Below, piece by piece: positions 36,473 through 45,290 of a stretch of DNA of 64,000 nucleotides. The first letter of the stretch is position 1; the number at the start of each line of letters is the position of its first letter. The position numbers and the translations under genes are program-made. The notes below the pieces were generated by a model that ran no database searches, was not told the DNA's origin, and was given only the letters and a program-made list of their open reading frames with translations. Source of the DNA: CAYWNA01 sp964459305 (GTDB lineage: Bacteria > Planctomycetota > Planctomycetia > Pirellulales > Pirellulaceae); NCBI GenBank assembly GCA_964459305.1, contig CAYWNA010000033.1:1-64000 (forward strand), given 5' to 3'.

Positions 36473-37699
36473 CTATATTTCGATGCCGCGAAGCCTGCCG
36501 ACTTCGTTGGCGTCTTTGTCGCCGCGTCCGGAAAGGCAAACGAGGACAACTTCGTCGGGAGAACGCTCGGCAGCAATTTCCATGGCCTTGGCCACGGCGT
36601 GGGCAGATTCCAAAGCCGGTAGTATGCCTTCTGCGGAGGCGACTGCATCAAAGGCCCACAGCGCTTCATCGTCGCAGCAATTGATGTAGCGTACGCGCCC
36701 CGTATCGTTCCAGTAGCTGTGTTCCGGGCCGACGCCGGGATAGTCCAGTCCGGCCGAAATGGAATGTACGTCGCACGTCTGGCCGTCGTCATCCTGCATG
36801 ACGTAGCTGAAGCTGCCGTGCAGCACGCCTGGCTGGCCGTAGCACAACGTAGAAGCGTGGTCGCCGGGTTGATGGCTGCGCCCGCCGGCTTCAACCCCCA
36901 CCAATTCAACTTCCGCATCCTCGACGAACGAGTAAAACATGCCGGCCGCGTTGCTGCCACCGCCCACACAGGCGACGATCAGATTCGGCAAACCGTCAAA
37001 TCGTTCGAGACATTGCTGCCTCGCCTCGCGCCCGATGATCGACTGAAAGTCCCGGACAATCCGCGGGAAGGGATGGGGCCCGACGACCGATCCGAGGATA
37101 TAGTGCGTCGTTCCCACGCTCGACATCCAGTCTCTCATGGCCTCGTTGATCGCATCGCGCAGTGTTCGCGATCCGCTGCTTACCGGGCGCACTTCCGCGC
37201 CCAGGAGTTTCATGTTAAACACGTTGGGCGCCTGGCGACGGACGTCCTCTTCACCCATGTAAACGACGCAGGGCAACCCGAAGTGTGCGCAAGCCGTTGC
37301 CGTCGCTACGCCGTGCTGTCCTGCACCGGTTTCCGCGATGACGCGGGTTTTTCCCATGCGCAAGGTCAACAGAGCCTGGCCAAGCGTGTTGTTGATCTTG
37401 TGGGCACCCGTATGGTTCACGTCCTCACGCTTGAACCAGATCTGGGCGCCGCCGCAGCGTTCGCTTAGTCGTTTCGCATGGTAGAGCGGCGACGGGCGGC
37501 CGACGAAATCACGCAACAGTTCATCGAACTGCGCTTGAAAATCCGGATCGCGCTGAGCCTCCTCATACTCGACCGCCAATTCGTCCAAGGCACGCGTCAG
37601 CGTCTCTGGCACATACCTTCCCCCGAAAGAACCGAATCTTCCGCAGGCGTCGGGCACATGGGGTGTGGCTGCCTCGTTGTGTGTAGTTGTTTCACTCAT
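36473..37699 (-). CDS. trpB: Tryptophan synthase beta subunit
   Basis: 408 aa counted from the ATG at 37699 (MSETTTHNEA); the longer in-frame reading to 37804 adds residues unlike the family. It condenses indole with L-serine using pyridoxal phosphate. The PLP lysine is K101 in HTGAHKINN, and the preceding REDVNHTGAHK block is complete. The Gly-rich phosphate-binding loop appears as CVGGGSNAAG. The N-terminus RFGSFGGRYVPETL is typical of the standard TrpB1 type. First gene of the trpB-trpA-glycosyltransferase run; trpD lies 11 kb away on the opposite strand. Confidence 0.97.
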   Translation of the reverse strand: MSETTTHNEAATPHVPDACGRFGSFGGRYVPETLTRALDELAVEYEEAQRDPDFQAQFDELLRDFVGRPSPLYHAKRLSERCGGAQIWFKREDVNHTGAHKINNTLGQALLTLRMGKTRVIAETGAGQHGVATATACAHFGLPCVVYMGEEDVRRQAPNVFNMKLLGAEVRPVSSGSRTLRDAINEAMRDWMSSVGTTHYILGSVVGPHPFPRIVRDFQSIIGREARQQCLERFDGLPNLIVACVGGGSNAAGMFYSFVEDAEVELVGVEAGGRSHQPGDHASTLCYGQPGVLHGSFSYVMQDDDGQTCDVHSISAGLDYPGVGPEHSYWNDTGRVRYINCCDDEALWAFDAVASAEGILPALESAHAVAKAMEIAAERSPDEVVLVCLSGRGDKDANEVGRLRGIEI

Positions 37700-37819
37700 G
37701 CGGGTCGTCAGCACCAGAAAGCAACGCAAATCCCAAAGCAAACGCTCGATTCTCCGCTGCCAACACGAATTGGTCAAGGCGACCAACCTTAGAACCAAGG
37801 CCAAGATCTATGGTCTAAG

Positions 37820-37845
37820 AACTGAGAGGAAGACCTCAGTTTTTC
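37820..37845 (+). terminator. Terminator-like hairpin
   Basis: AACTGAG (37820-37826) pairs with CTCAGTT (37835-37841) over an 8-nt loop, followed by more T residues. It lies in the gap between trpB and the plus-strand lipoprotein gene with no plus-strand gene upstream, so it may be a leader structure for the latter or chance. Stem is short. Confidence 0.3.
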
Positions 37846-37952
37846 CGAAAAGCCGGGCTTCTTTTCTGCCAAGGACTTCTGATCCGCGACTTTGGGTGAC
37901 GATAAATCTCCATCAGAGGTGCTCAGTTCACGCCTTCTGAAGGAGTCATACG

Positions 37953-39377
37953 GTGTTGTGCTACTTGATCCGATGGACCCAGTTCATGACGACTAGGTTC
38001 GCAGTGAACGCTGGTCTTGTCGCAATTGCGACCTGCCTTTTGGGTGGGTGCGGCGACGCCGCGCCCGACTCAGTTGAACCAGATACATCGACGGTATCAG
38101 CGGATCAGCTGCTCCGTGAGATGATCCGCACCTATCGGCAGGCAACCTCATACAGCGACCGCGGCGTGGTCCGATTCCGGTACCGGATGGACGGACACTG
38201 GGTGCAGGATGAGGCAAGATTAAGCGTCAAGTTCGCTCGCCCCAACAAGGTCCGTTTGAGGGCCTATCAGCTAGCGATGGCCAGCGACGGCACGAACATG
38301 CGAGCGATGATCTCCGATCCCGGCACTGTCAATCTGGACGGGCAGGTTCTGGTGCGACCGGCACCGGAAGAACTACAGTCGGACGCGCTTTACGATGATC
38401 CCATGGTGCTGAATGTCATGGCTGGCGGCATGGGCGGCCCACCCGCCCCGTTGGAGCTTCTATTGGACGATAAGCCGCTTCAACAGGTTTTTGAGCCAAG
38501 AGTGGAGCGGGAGCTTCTCGGGCACGAGGAAATACGCGGACGTCGCTGCGAGCGGGTCAAAGTCACATTGGACACGGGCGCTCTCATATTCTGGATCGAC
38601 ACCGAATCCAGGGTCTTGCGACGGCTGGAATACCCGACTGACGGACTAGTCGATCGAATGGCAGACAGCGCCAACTGCAGCGAGATGATGCTGACCGCGG
38701 AGTTCCGCGATGCTCGAATCAACGGGCCAATCGACGAATCGGAGTTCCGTTTCGAAATACCAGCGGGCGTCAAGCTCGTAACTCGTTTTGTGGTGCCACC
38801 TCAACCTCTGCCCACCGAGCTGTTTGGCGAACTTCCCAATGACTTCTCTTTTACGGATCTCAGCTCAGAGCAGGTTGCGCGCGATTCACTCCTAGGCAAA
38901 GTCGCCGTGCTCGTCTGGTTCAACGACCATCCAGCATCCGAGATGGGATTGGCGCAGGTTAACGAGGTGTACGGCAAATACGCGGACGAGCCGCATCTCT
39001 CGTTCCACGCCGTGTGCACTGTGCCGACGGTTGTTGGAAACGACCATATACGCCGGTTGGCCCAGCGTTGGGGCGTCGACTTCCCAGTCGTTCGCGACGT
39101 GGAGGCATTCGGACGGGATGTATTTGCCATTCCTTTTGCGCCGACGACGGTGGTGCTGGACCCGCGAGGGGTCGTGCAGGTTTTCGAAGTCGGGTGCAAT
39201 CCTGACTTGGCCAAACAACTTCCCGATATGCTCCGTCAACTGCTAGACGGTGAAGACTTGGCCGCGAAAATCGTGGCCCAATTCGAGACGGAACGAAGTG
39301 CTTATGAGAAAGCCCTCCTCGAGTCGGCAGTGCCTGCGGCCCAAGATGCTCGAGCCGGTGGGCGGAAACTCCGTTAG
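37953..39377 (+). CDS. Lipoprotein with LolA-like and thioredoxin-like domains
   Basis: 474 aa from a GTG at 37953, supported by AAGGAG 7 nt upstream; an ATG at 37986 is the alternative. The lipobox LLGGC (C33) marks a lipoprotein. Residues about 45-270 resemble the DUF2092/LolA-like beta fold (LLREMIRTYRQATSYSDRG, LDTGALIFWIDTESRVLRRL). The C-terminal part is thioredoxin/redoxin-like (DSLLGKVAVLVWFNDHP, RRLAQRWGVDFPVVRD, FAPTTVVLDPRGVV). The expected CxxC after the first strand is replaced by FNDHP, so it cannot do dithiol redox chemistry. Role unknown; possibly a peri-membrane carrier or sensor. Confidence 0.7.
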   Translation: MLCYLIRWTQFMTTRFAVNAGLVAIATCLLGGCGDAAPDSVEPDTSTVSADQLLREMIRTYRQATSYSDRGVVRFRYRMDGHWVQDEARLSVKFARPNKVRLRAYQLAMASDGTNMRAMISDPGTVNLDGQVLVRPAPEELQSDALYDDPMVLNVMAGGMGGPPAPLELLLDDKPLQQVFEPRVERELLGHEEIRGRRCERVKVTLDTGALIFWIDTESRVLRRLEYPTDGLVDRMADSANCSEMMLTAEFRDARINGPIDESEFRFEIPAGVKLVTRFVVPPQPLPTELFGELPNDFSFTDLSSEQVARDSLLGKVAVLVWFNDHPASEMGLAQVNEVYGKYADEPHLSFHAVCTVPTVVGNDHIRRLAQRWGVDFPVVRDVEAFGRDVFAIPFAPTTVVLDPRGVVQVFEVGCNPDLAKQLPDMLRQLLDGEDLAAKIVAQFETERSAYEKALLESAVPAAQDARAGGRKLR

Positions 39378-39430
39378 ACCTCAGTGAAGGTGGTCTGCCG
39401 AGCTATACCATCCGCGGACAAGTCTGACCT

Positions 39431-39493
39431 GTAGCCGAACTGGCCAGGGTTTGGTTTTCCCTTCGCAGACCAAAGTCTGGCGACTTCGGCTAC
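39431..39493. repeat. REPIN-like inverted pair with GTAG heads and covarying stems
   Basis: On the minus strand from 39493: GTAG then hairpin CCGAAGTC-GCCA-GACTTTGG. On the plus strand from 39431: GTAG then CCGAAC-TGGCCAG-GGTTTGG. Twenty of 24 positions match between the arms, and the changes inside the stem keep it paired. It lies between the lipoprotein and the Hpt gene, which converge here. Confidence 0.7.
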
Positions 39494-39506
39494 ATGCGGA
39501 AAAGTG

Positions 39507-39887
39507 TCAATCCTGGCCGCCGGTGGTATAAGTCGAATTCTCCGACTGGTTGGCGGGCGAACCGGCGCGAACACAGTTGCACAGTTCCGTAAGTGTCGCC
39601 AAAGCCTCCTCCACTAGGTCTTCGGCGTGACCTTCGCGAACGGCGGTTTCCAGACGGCCCGCGGGCAGAACCAATTGGCCGAATCCGTAGCTTCCGACGG
39701 CGCTCTTGAACTGATGCGCCAAACGTCCAAGGCCATCCCAGTCGCCGCTGGCAAGACACCCCACGAGCAGGTTTACGCGATCGGGGATCTCATCCACAAA
39801 GATCGTGACGAGTTCGCGAAGTTCCGGATCATCACCCAATGCGGAGTAGAAGGTGGGTGCGTTTTCAGCGTTTGTGGCATCCACCAT
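39507..39887 (-). CDS. Stand-alone Hpt (histidine phosphotransfer) protein
   Basis: 126 aa four-helix phosphotransfer protein. The phospho-accepting histidine is H58 in RLAHQFKSAVGSYGF, with the conserved following KS(A/L) and Gly. The N-terminal ELVTIFVDEIPDRVNLL and the helix LPAGRLETAVREG are also typical. It would relay phosphate between the receiver of a hybrid kinase and a response regulator. The hybrid histidine kinase and the response regulator encoded 3-6 kb away on the same strand are natural partners, but this is inference. Confidence 0.85.
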   Translation of the reverse strand: MVDATNAENAPTFYSALGDDPELRELVTIFVDEIPDRVNLLVGCLASGDWDGLGRLAHQFKSAVGSYGFGQLVLPAGRLETAVREGHAEDLVEEALATLTELCNCVRAGSPANQSENSTYTTGGQD

Positions 39888-40297
39888 GTTACGGCTCAGC
39901 TCCGAACGACGACCATCGAGACCAGTGCCCTAGAAGTTTAGGTTGCCGACCGGGGAAAGGCGTTTACGAGATTGGGAATTCTCAGCGTTATGGCCAAAAC
40001 CGATCCAGTGCGAGCGGCGCCATCACCAATTCATCTCCTTCAACCGATCCAACTGCCAGATTCCCAACTTAAGACAGTGAATCTAGGATAGATAGAGATA
40101 TTAGAGAAGGGCTGCCGCCTGGGGTGACGATACAGGACGTGAAGGACTTGAATGCCTGCACGGAAGCCGAATGTATGCCGGATTTCAGCTTCGCATTCGC
40201 GCGTGCGCGGACCAAGGAGGGTGGAAGCAGTCTGGTGACGAATCAAATTGTACGATGCGTCCATAACCTATGTTTCCCCATTAAGAGGAGTCTCGCA
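39888..40297. other. Intergenic region, no gene recognised
   Basis: Divergent spacer between the Hpt gene and the Cys-rich gene. Only a short 8-bp inverted repeat (TTGGGAAT/ATTCCCAA) was noticed. Promoters for both genes presumably lie here but none could be assigned. Confidence 0.4.
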
Positions 40298-40996
40298 ATG
40301 AGATGTCGCGTGTTGTTGCCAGCCGCCCTGGTCGTTGGCATGGTTTCCTTGCTTGGCGCCAAAGCCAACGCTTTCGAGCTGCTGGATCAAGTGTTGAACG
40401 CCAGCGGCTACGGCGATACCTGTTGTGCGCCACAGACGACTTGCGCACAGAAGAGTTGCTGTGCGCCCAAGACGGCTTGCGCACAGAAGAGTTTCTGTGC
40501 GCCCCAAACGGCCTGTGCACCGAGGACCTGCTGTACGCCCAAGACGGCTTGCGCGCCGAGGACTGCCTGTGCGCCAAGGACCTGCTGTACGTCCAAGACG
40601 GCTTGCGCACCGAGGACCTGCTGTGCGCCAAAGACGGCTTGCGCACCGAGGACCTGCTGTGCGCCAAAGACGGCTTGCGCACCGAGGACCTGCTGTGCGC
40701 CAAAGACCACCTGTGCACCAGCCACCTGCTGCGCCTCGACCTGCTGCGCCCCGCGCGGCCACCTACTGGCCGGTTGCGCCAACCATCTGCGTGCGGCAGC
40801 CGATCATCTTCGCTGCAGGGCGCACGCCGCGTGTGACTCGCTTAGGTGTCGTCTGCACTCCGGCTGCGGTTGCGGATGCGGTTGCGAGACCGTTTGCGGT
40901 TGCGAACCCGCTTGCGGTGTTGACAAGGCCGCCCCAGCTGGCAAAATCGAAGTGCAAGCGGACATGCCGGCGCCGCCGGTACCGGAGGTAAAATGA
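40298..40996 (+). CDS. Exported Cys-rich tandem-repeat protein
   Basis: 232 aa from the ATG at 40298, which has AAGAGGAG 8 nt upstream. A signal peptide (MRCRVLLPAALVVGMVSLLGAKANA) is followed by FELLDQVLNASGYGD and then about 10 repeats of a 12-residue unit, CCAPKTACAPRT, with variants. After the repeats come a His/Cys-rich stretch (CANHLRAAADHLRCRAHAACD), a Gly-Cys block (CGCGCGCE) and a Pro-rich tail (PAPPVPEVK). It holds more than 50 cysteines and no known domain; disulfide cross-linking into the cell wall or metal binding are possible roles. Confidence 0.85.
   Translation: MRCRVLLPAALVVGMVSLLGAKANAFELLDQVLNASGYGDTCCAPQTTCAQKSCCAPKTACAQKSFCAPQTACAPRTCCTPKTACAPRTACAPRTCCTSKTACAPRTCCAPKTACAPRTCCAPKTACAPRTCCAPKTTCAPATCCASTCCAPRGHLLAGCANHLRAAADHLRCRAHAACDSLRCRLHSGCGCGCGCETVCGCEPACGVDKAAPAGKIEVQADMPAPPVPEVK
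40420..40743 (+). repeat. 36-bp tandem repeats in the Cys-rich gene
   Basis: Unit CTTGCGCACCGAGGACCTGC plus TGTGCGCCAAAGACGG; the last three complete copies (about 40585-40690) are nearly identical, while earlier ones differ (CAGAAG in place of CCGAGG). This pattern suggests recent expansion at the 3' side of the array. Confidence 0.8.
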
Positions 40997-41113
40997 GCCA
41001 GCCGTGTGACGTCGCACGACAGTAGTCCCAATTGGTTCCAAGTGCCTACTGCCGGCTCATCGCGCGAGGCTCGACTGGAGCACGTTAGACGGGATGATCT
41101 CACGATGCCACTC

Positions 41114-41143
41114 AAGCCCTCGATGAAAATCGAGGGCTTTTCT
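41114..41143 (+). terminator. Rho-independent terminator
   Basis: AAGCCCTCGAT-GAAA-ATCGAGGGCTT: an 11-bp perfect stem with a GAAA tetraloop, followed by TTCT. Plus-strand orientation, 118 bp after the Cys-rich gene's stop. It also sits 49 bp beyond the end of miaB, which is transcribed toward it. Confidence 0.85.
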
Positions 41144-41187
41144 CATGCGCTTGCGACATCTCGCCCTGTGGCGCGCCCGGATCACCG

Positions 41188-42633
41188 TCATCCGTCCGTA
41201 CGTTGCGTTGAAGGGCTGTCGATCGCAAACAGGACGGGGCCGCGATGTTCGGTCACGACCCGGCCCAACAGAGTGTGTGGCGTGCAATCGTAGATCAAGA
41301 TTGCGAGCACTTGGCCAACCAGGCGCCTCGTTCCGTCGAAAACGACGATGCGGTCGCACGTCGAGCGGCCCGTCAACTGCAACACGTCACCTTGCTCACC
41401 CCGCTTTCCGGCCATCTTGCTCGGACCTTCCACCAACACATTCACGGCACGGCCGAGAAACCGCCGATTGTCCTTTTCGCTGATCACGTCCTGAAGTGCG
41501 AGCAAGTCGTTATTGCGCCGCCGCTTGACGTCGTCCGGTACATCGTCGGGAAGCAATCCGGCTGCTTTCGTGCCTGGTCGCTCGCTGTACTTGAAGATGA
41601 AGCTGTTCTTGAAGCGGCACTCGCGCAGCATTTCCGCCGTCTGCTGGAAATCTTCCTCCGTCTCGCCGCTAAAGCCTACGATGAAGTCGCTGGACACCGC
41701 CGCGTCGGGCAGCACGTCGCGAATGCGGGCCATCATCTCGCGGTACTCCTCGACGGTATAGCCGCGTTTCATGCCCTTGAGAATCCGATTGGATCCGCTT
41801 TGCAGCGGCACGTGCAAGTAGCGCGAGCACTTGGGCAAATCCCGTACGGCACCAAGCAAGTCCGTGCCCATGTCCTTCGGGAAGTTGGTGACGAACTTCA
41901 GACGCTCGATTCCATCAACATCGTGCAGCATGTACAGCAAATCGGCCAAACGCACCGTCTTGCCGCCCGACCTGTGCCTGTAGCTGTTTACCGTCTGGCC
42001 CAGCAACGTGATTTCCTTGCACCCCTGATCGGCCAGGACACGGGCCTCTGCCAGAATCTGTTCCGGCGGACGGCCTTGTTCCGGACCCCGCGTCGTTGGC
42101 ACGACACAATAGGTGCAGAACTTGTCGCAGCCAATCTGAATTCTGAGATATGCCTGAAACGGCGTCGGGCGCATTGTTGGATCGCGCAGCGGGTCGAAGG
42201 TCTCGTGACTGCGCCGAATTTGATCTGCGGAGGCATCACGGCGTCCTAGGCTGACGGCGACCTGCTCGCCCGCCCCAGACCTGACCTGGTCGATCAGGTC
42301 TGCCGTCTGTTGAAGCTGACCGGGGCCAACGATGAGACCAACGTGCGGTGCTCGTTCAAAGATCAGGCGTTGATCCTTCTGAGCCATGCAGCCCAACACG
42401 CCAACGACCTTATCCGGATGCGCTTGCATATGGCTTTTCAGCTTGCCTAGCGAGCTGTAGATCTTGTCCTCGGCGTGCTGCCGGACGCTGCAAGTATTGA
42501 AGAGGATCGTGTCCGCCTTTCGCGGATCGTCCACCAGCTCATATCCGCGACGCCGCAAGCCGGCCACGACCATCTCGCTGTCGAGCACGTTCATTTGGCA
42601 GCCGATGGTCTCGATGTACAGGTAACAGGGCAT
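41188..42633 (-). CDS. miaB: tRNA-2-methylthio-N6-dimethylallyladenosine synthase
   Basis: 481 aa counted from the ATG at 42633 (MPCYLYIETIGCQMN); the longer reading overlaps the upstream kinase gene. Radical-SAM methylthiotransferase that adds the 2-methylthio group to i6A37 of tRNAs. The N-terminal UPF0004 domain supplies three cluster cysteines (C12 in IGCQMN, C48 in NTCSV, and the Cys of VLGCMAQ). The radical-SAM motif is CDKFCTYC (about residue 155). A TRAM domain ends the protein. It begins 19 nt after the hybrid kinase stops, so the two are probably co-transcribed. Confidence 0.96.
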   Translation of the reverse strand: MPCYLYIETIGCQMNVLDSEMVVAGLRRRGYELVDDPRKADTILFNTCSVRQHAEDKIYSSLGKLKSHMQAHPDKVVGVLGCMAQKDQRLIFERAPHVGLIVGPGQLQQTADLIDQVRSGAGEQVAVSLGRRDASADQIRRSHETFDPLRDPTMRPTPFQAYLRIQIGCDKFCTYCVVPTTRGPEQGRPPEQILAEARVLADQGCKEITLLGQTVNSYRHRSGGKTVRLADLLYMLHDVDGIERLKFVTNFPKDMGTDLLGAVRDLPKCSRYLHVPLQSGSNRILKGMKRGYTVEEYREMMARIRDVLPDAAVSSDFIVGFSGETEEDFQQTAEMLRECRFKNSFIFKYSERPGTKAAGLLPDDVPDDVKRRRNNDLLALQDVISEKDNRRFLGRAVNVLVEGPSKMAGKRGEQGDVLQLTGRSTCDRIVVFDGTRRLVGQVLAILIYDCTPHTLLGRVVTEHRGPVLFAIDSPSTQRTDG

Positions 42634-42652
42634 TTTCGTCAAGAAGTGCGGT

Positions 42653-45181
42653 CTACTGTTTTGGCGATTGGGTACCGAGCCGGCCGATGACCTCGTACAA
42701 GGCATTGGCTCGTATCGGCTTGGAGATGTATTCGTCCATTCCCGCTTCCAGGCAGCGTTCTCGATCACCTTTCATTGCCTGGGCGGTCATCGCAATGATG
42801 GGCGTGCGCGGCTCATCCCGTTCGATCTTACGTATCGATTCTGCCGCCTCGATGCCGTCCATTTCCGGCATCTGCACGTCCATCAATACGAGGTCGAAAC
42901 GTCCCGCTTGGAACGCCTCCAATGCCTCCTTGCCGTTGTTCGCCAAGACAACTTGATGCCCTTTCCTTTCAAGCAGACCAACAGCGAGCTTTTGATTGGC
43001 CGGGCTGTCCTCGGCCACGAGCACACGAAGCGGTGCAAACCGTGCAGGGTGTGCGGCAGCGGTGCGATCGTCTCCCGGTTGACTGGCTGGAGTTGTGGAG
43101 GACGCGTCTGCAAGCACATCTTCGTCCGGACCGGTCCCCACCCCAAGTTGCACCGTGAAGTAGAACGTGCTTCCCACGCCAACTTCGCTCTCCACGCCAA
43201 TCCGGCCGTTCATCAGTTCGACCAGGCGCGAACAGATCGACAGTCCGAGGCCCGTCCCGCCGAACCGGCGCTTTGTCGAGTTATCGGCCTGCTCGAATTC
43301 CTGGAAAACCTTATCGCACTTGTCTTTGGAAATGCCGATCCCGGTATCGCGCACCTCGATTCGAAGCACGACTTCGTCCTGCGCCTTCGATTCTGGCCGA
43401 ACGTTGACAGCGATGGTGCCGCGATCCGTAAACTTGATGGCGTTGCTCACCAGATTCACGACAACCTGCCGCAACCGATGCGGATCACCGATCACGCAGT
43501 CGGGTGCGTCGGCAGAAACATCAGACGCCAAAGTAATGTGCTTCTGTTTGGCGCGAAATGCCTGCGATTTTACAGTATCCTTCAGCCATTGCCGCAAGTC
43601 GAACTCCATGTCCTCCAGGTCGATCCTGCCCGCCTCGATCTTGGAGAAATCCAGGACGTCGTCCAGCAGTGCAAGCAACGAGTTGCTGGAGTCAAGCACC
43701 GTTTCCAAGTACTCCCGCTGCTCGTCTGTCAGTTCCGTGTTCAGCACGAACTCGCTCATGCCGATGATCGCATTCATCGGGTTCCGAATTTCATGGCTCA
43801 TGTTGGCCAGGAATGCACCTTTTGACCTGCTGGCGGACTCAGCTTCTTCCTTCGCTTGGCGCAGCGCCTCCTCCTGTTGTTTTCGCTGCTCTTCCTGTTG
43901 TATTCGCTGCGAAATATCGCGCACAAAGACCGCGAAACCGGTTTCGCCCTGCTGTAACGGGATGGGCTGCATGGCTAACTCGGCCATGAAAGCCTCGCCG
44001 TTCTTCTTGATCATCGGAGTCTCCAGTCGTCTCCCCAGCATCGATCCCATCTCACCGGCGCCTACGTAGCGCGTAAGGTTGGCGCGATGCCGCTCCCGAG
44101 ACTCCCCGGGGACGAACACCTCGGTCATCTCTTTGCCGATCACCTCTTCGCGATCGTAGCCAAAGGTGTCTTCCGAGGCACGGTTGAACTCTACAATTCG
44201 GCCGTCTTCGTCGATGAAGAGGATAGAGTCCATGGACGCTTCGAATACAGCCCGCTTTCGCATCTCGCTTTCGCGCAGACTGATTTCCGCCGTCTTGCGA
44301 TCAGTGACATCCCAGAACAACACCTGGACTCCGATGGCCTTTCCCTTGGTGTTGAAGATGGGCGACTTCATGACTTGGACGTACATCTTCCCGCCGTCCG
44401 GCTTGGGATGCACTTCGACGTCCTCGAAGCCTTTCTTCGACTCCAGTACTTTCTGGTCATCCCGCTGGTACTTCTCCGCCAGATGTTTCGGGAACAACTC
44501 CATATCGGTCTTGCCGCGGATTTCATCAAGCGACTTGCCGATCAGCTCACAGACGGACGGGCTTGCATACGTGAATCTGCCTTTTCGATCCTTGCGAATG
44601 ATATGCAGCGACAGGCTCTCGACCAATGAGACGTACTGGGACTTGGTGTTCTGGAGAGCCCGTTCAGTGCGACGGCGTTGGGCGATCTCGGTTTGCAAGG
44701 TGTCACCGGCCTCGCCGAGCGCGGCGGACGACTTTTCAACGTGCTCTTCCAGTTCGCTTTCAGTCGTCGTCAGCCTTCCTTCCAACGTCGCCAACTCTCC
44801 TGACGCCAGCGCCAATTCGTCCTCCACGCGAGCAAGTTCCTGTCTGGCAGAGATCAACGATTGCTGAAGCCGGTAGTGTCGCCCCACGAAACTCGATATG
44901 AACCAGATTGCAGCGATCACCAGCAGGCGGTTGAGCACGGCCGGCAACCACTGAACGTCGACGTCGGCAAGAAAAAGTACCCCAAGACTGAGAGCGGCCA
45001 GCAGCGAACATGCCCCTGCGGCGATGTAAGCGTGCAGTCGGCGAGTCAGGAAACACGATGCCGTAGCCGCAACGCCAAACAGTACACCTCCCGCCAAGCG
45101 GGCACCGGGCAGGAGGTCCACCACAAACGCCACAAAGGCGAAAAAGACAATCCACGGCGCAGTCGACACGGTCTGCTTCAT
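42653..45181 (-). CDS. Hybrid sensor histidine kinase / response regulator
   Basis: 842 aa. N-terminal membrane part with about four hydrophobic segments (WIVFFAFVAFVVDLL, AGGVLFGVAATASCF, YIAAGACSLLAALSLGVLF, LLVIAAIWFISSFV), a coiled coil at about 107-175, two PAS domains (about 175-300 and 305-425), and a HisKA domain with H463 in NMSHEIRNP. The ATPase domain has NLVSNAIKFT, DTGIGI and GGTGLGL. A C-terminal receiver has the phospho-acceptor D768 in DLVLMDVQMPEMDG. Phosphate from the receiver would need an Hpt; a stand-alone Hpt gene lies 2.8 kb downstream. Input signal unknown. Confidence 0.93.
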   Translation of the reverse strand: MKQTVSTAPWIVFFAFVAFVVDLLPGARLAGGVLFGVAATASCFLTRRLHAYIAAGACSLLAALSLGVLFLADVDVQWLPAVLNRLLVIAAIWFISSFVGRHYRLQQSLISARQELARVEDELALASGELATLEGRLTTTESELEEHVEKSSAALGEAGDTLQTEIAQRRRTERALQNTKSQYVSLVESLSLHIIRKDRKGRFTYASPSVCELIGKSLDEIRGKTDMELFPKHLAEKYQRDDQKVLESKKGFEDVEVHPKPDGGKMYVQVMKSPIFNTKGKAIGVQVLFWDVTDRKTAEISLRESEMRKRAVFEASMDSILFIDEDGRIVEFNRASEDTFGYDREEVIGKEMTEVFVPGESRERHRANLTRYVGAGEMGSMLGRRLETPMIKKNGEAFMAELAMQPIPLQQGETGFAVFVRDISQRIQQEEQRKQQEEALRQAKEEAESASRSKGAFLANMSHEIRNPMNAIIGMSEFVLNTELTDEQREYLETVLDSSNSLLALLDDVLDFSKIEAGRIDLEDMEFDLRQWLKDTVKSQAFRAKQKHITLASDVSADAPDCVIGDPHRLRQVVVNLVSNAIKFTDRGTIAVNVRPESKAQDEVVLRIEVRDTGIGISKDKCDKVFQEFEQADNSTKRRFGGTGLGLSICSRLVELMNGRIGVESEVGVGSTFYFTVQLGVGTGPDEDVLADASSTTPASQPGDDRTAAAHPARFAPLRVLVAEDSPANQKLAVGLLERKGHQVVLANNGKEALEAFQAGRFDLVLMDVQMPEMDGIEAAESIRKIERDEPRTPIIAMTAQAMKGDRERCLEAGMDEYISKPIRANALYEVIGRLGTQSPKQ

Positions 45182-45290
45182 GGGTCTCGGTTATCAGGAG
45201 TACGTCAACACGAACCTAGTGGGTGCCGAAGAGGCACCAGCACCGGAGATGAGATATCATTACCTGCCTGCGTCCGTGCGCCGCAGCGAG

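Noticed and set aside
41245..42249. 334-codon plus-strand open frame
   Set aside because: Antisense to miaB.
42668..43825. 385-codon plus-strand open frame
   Set aside because: Antisense to the hybrid histidine kinase.
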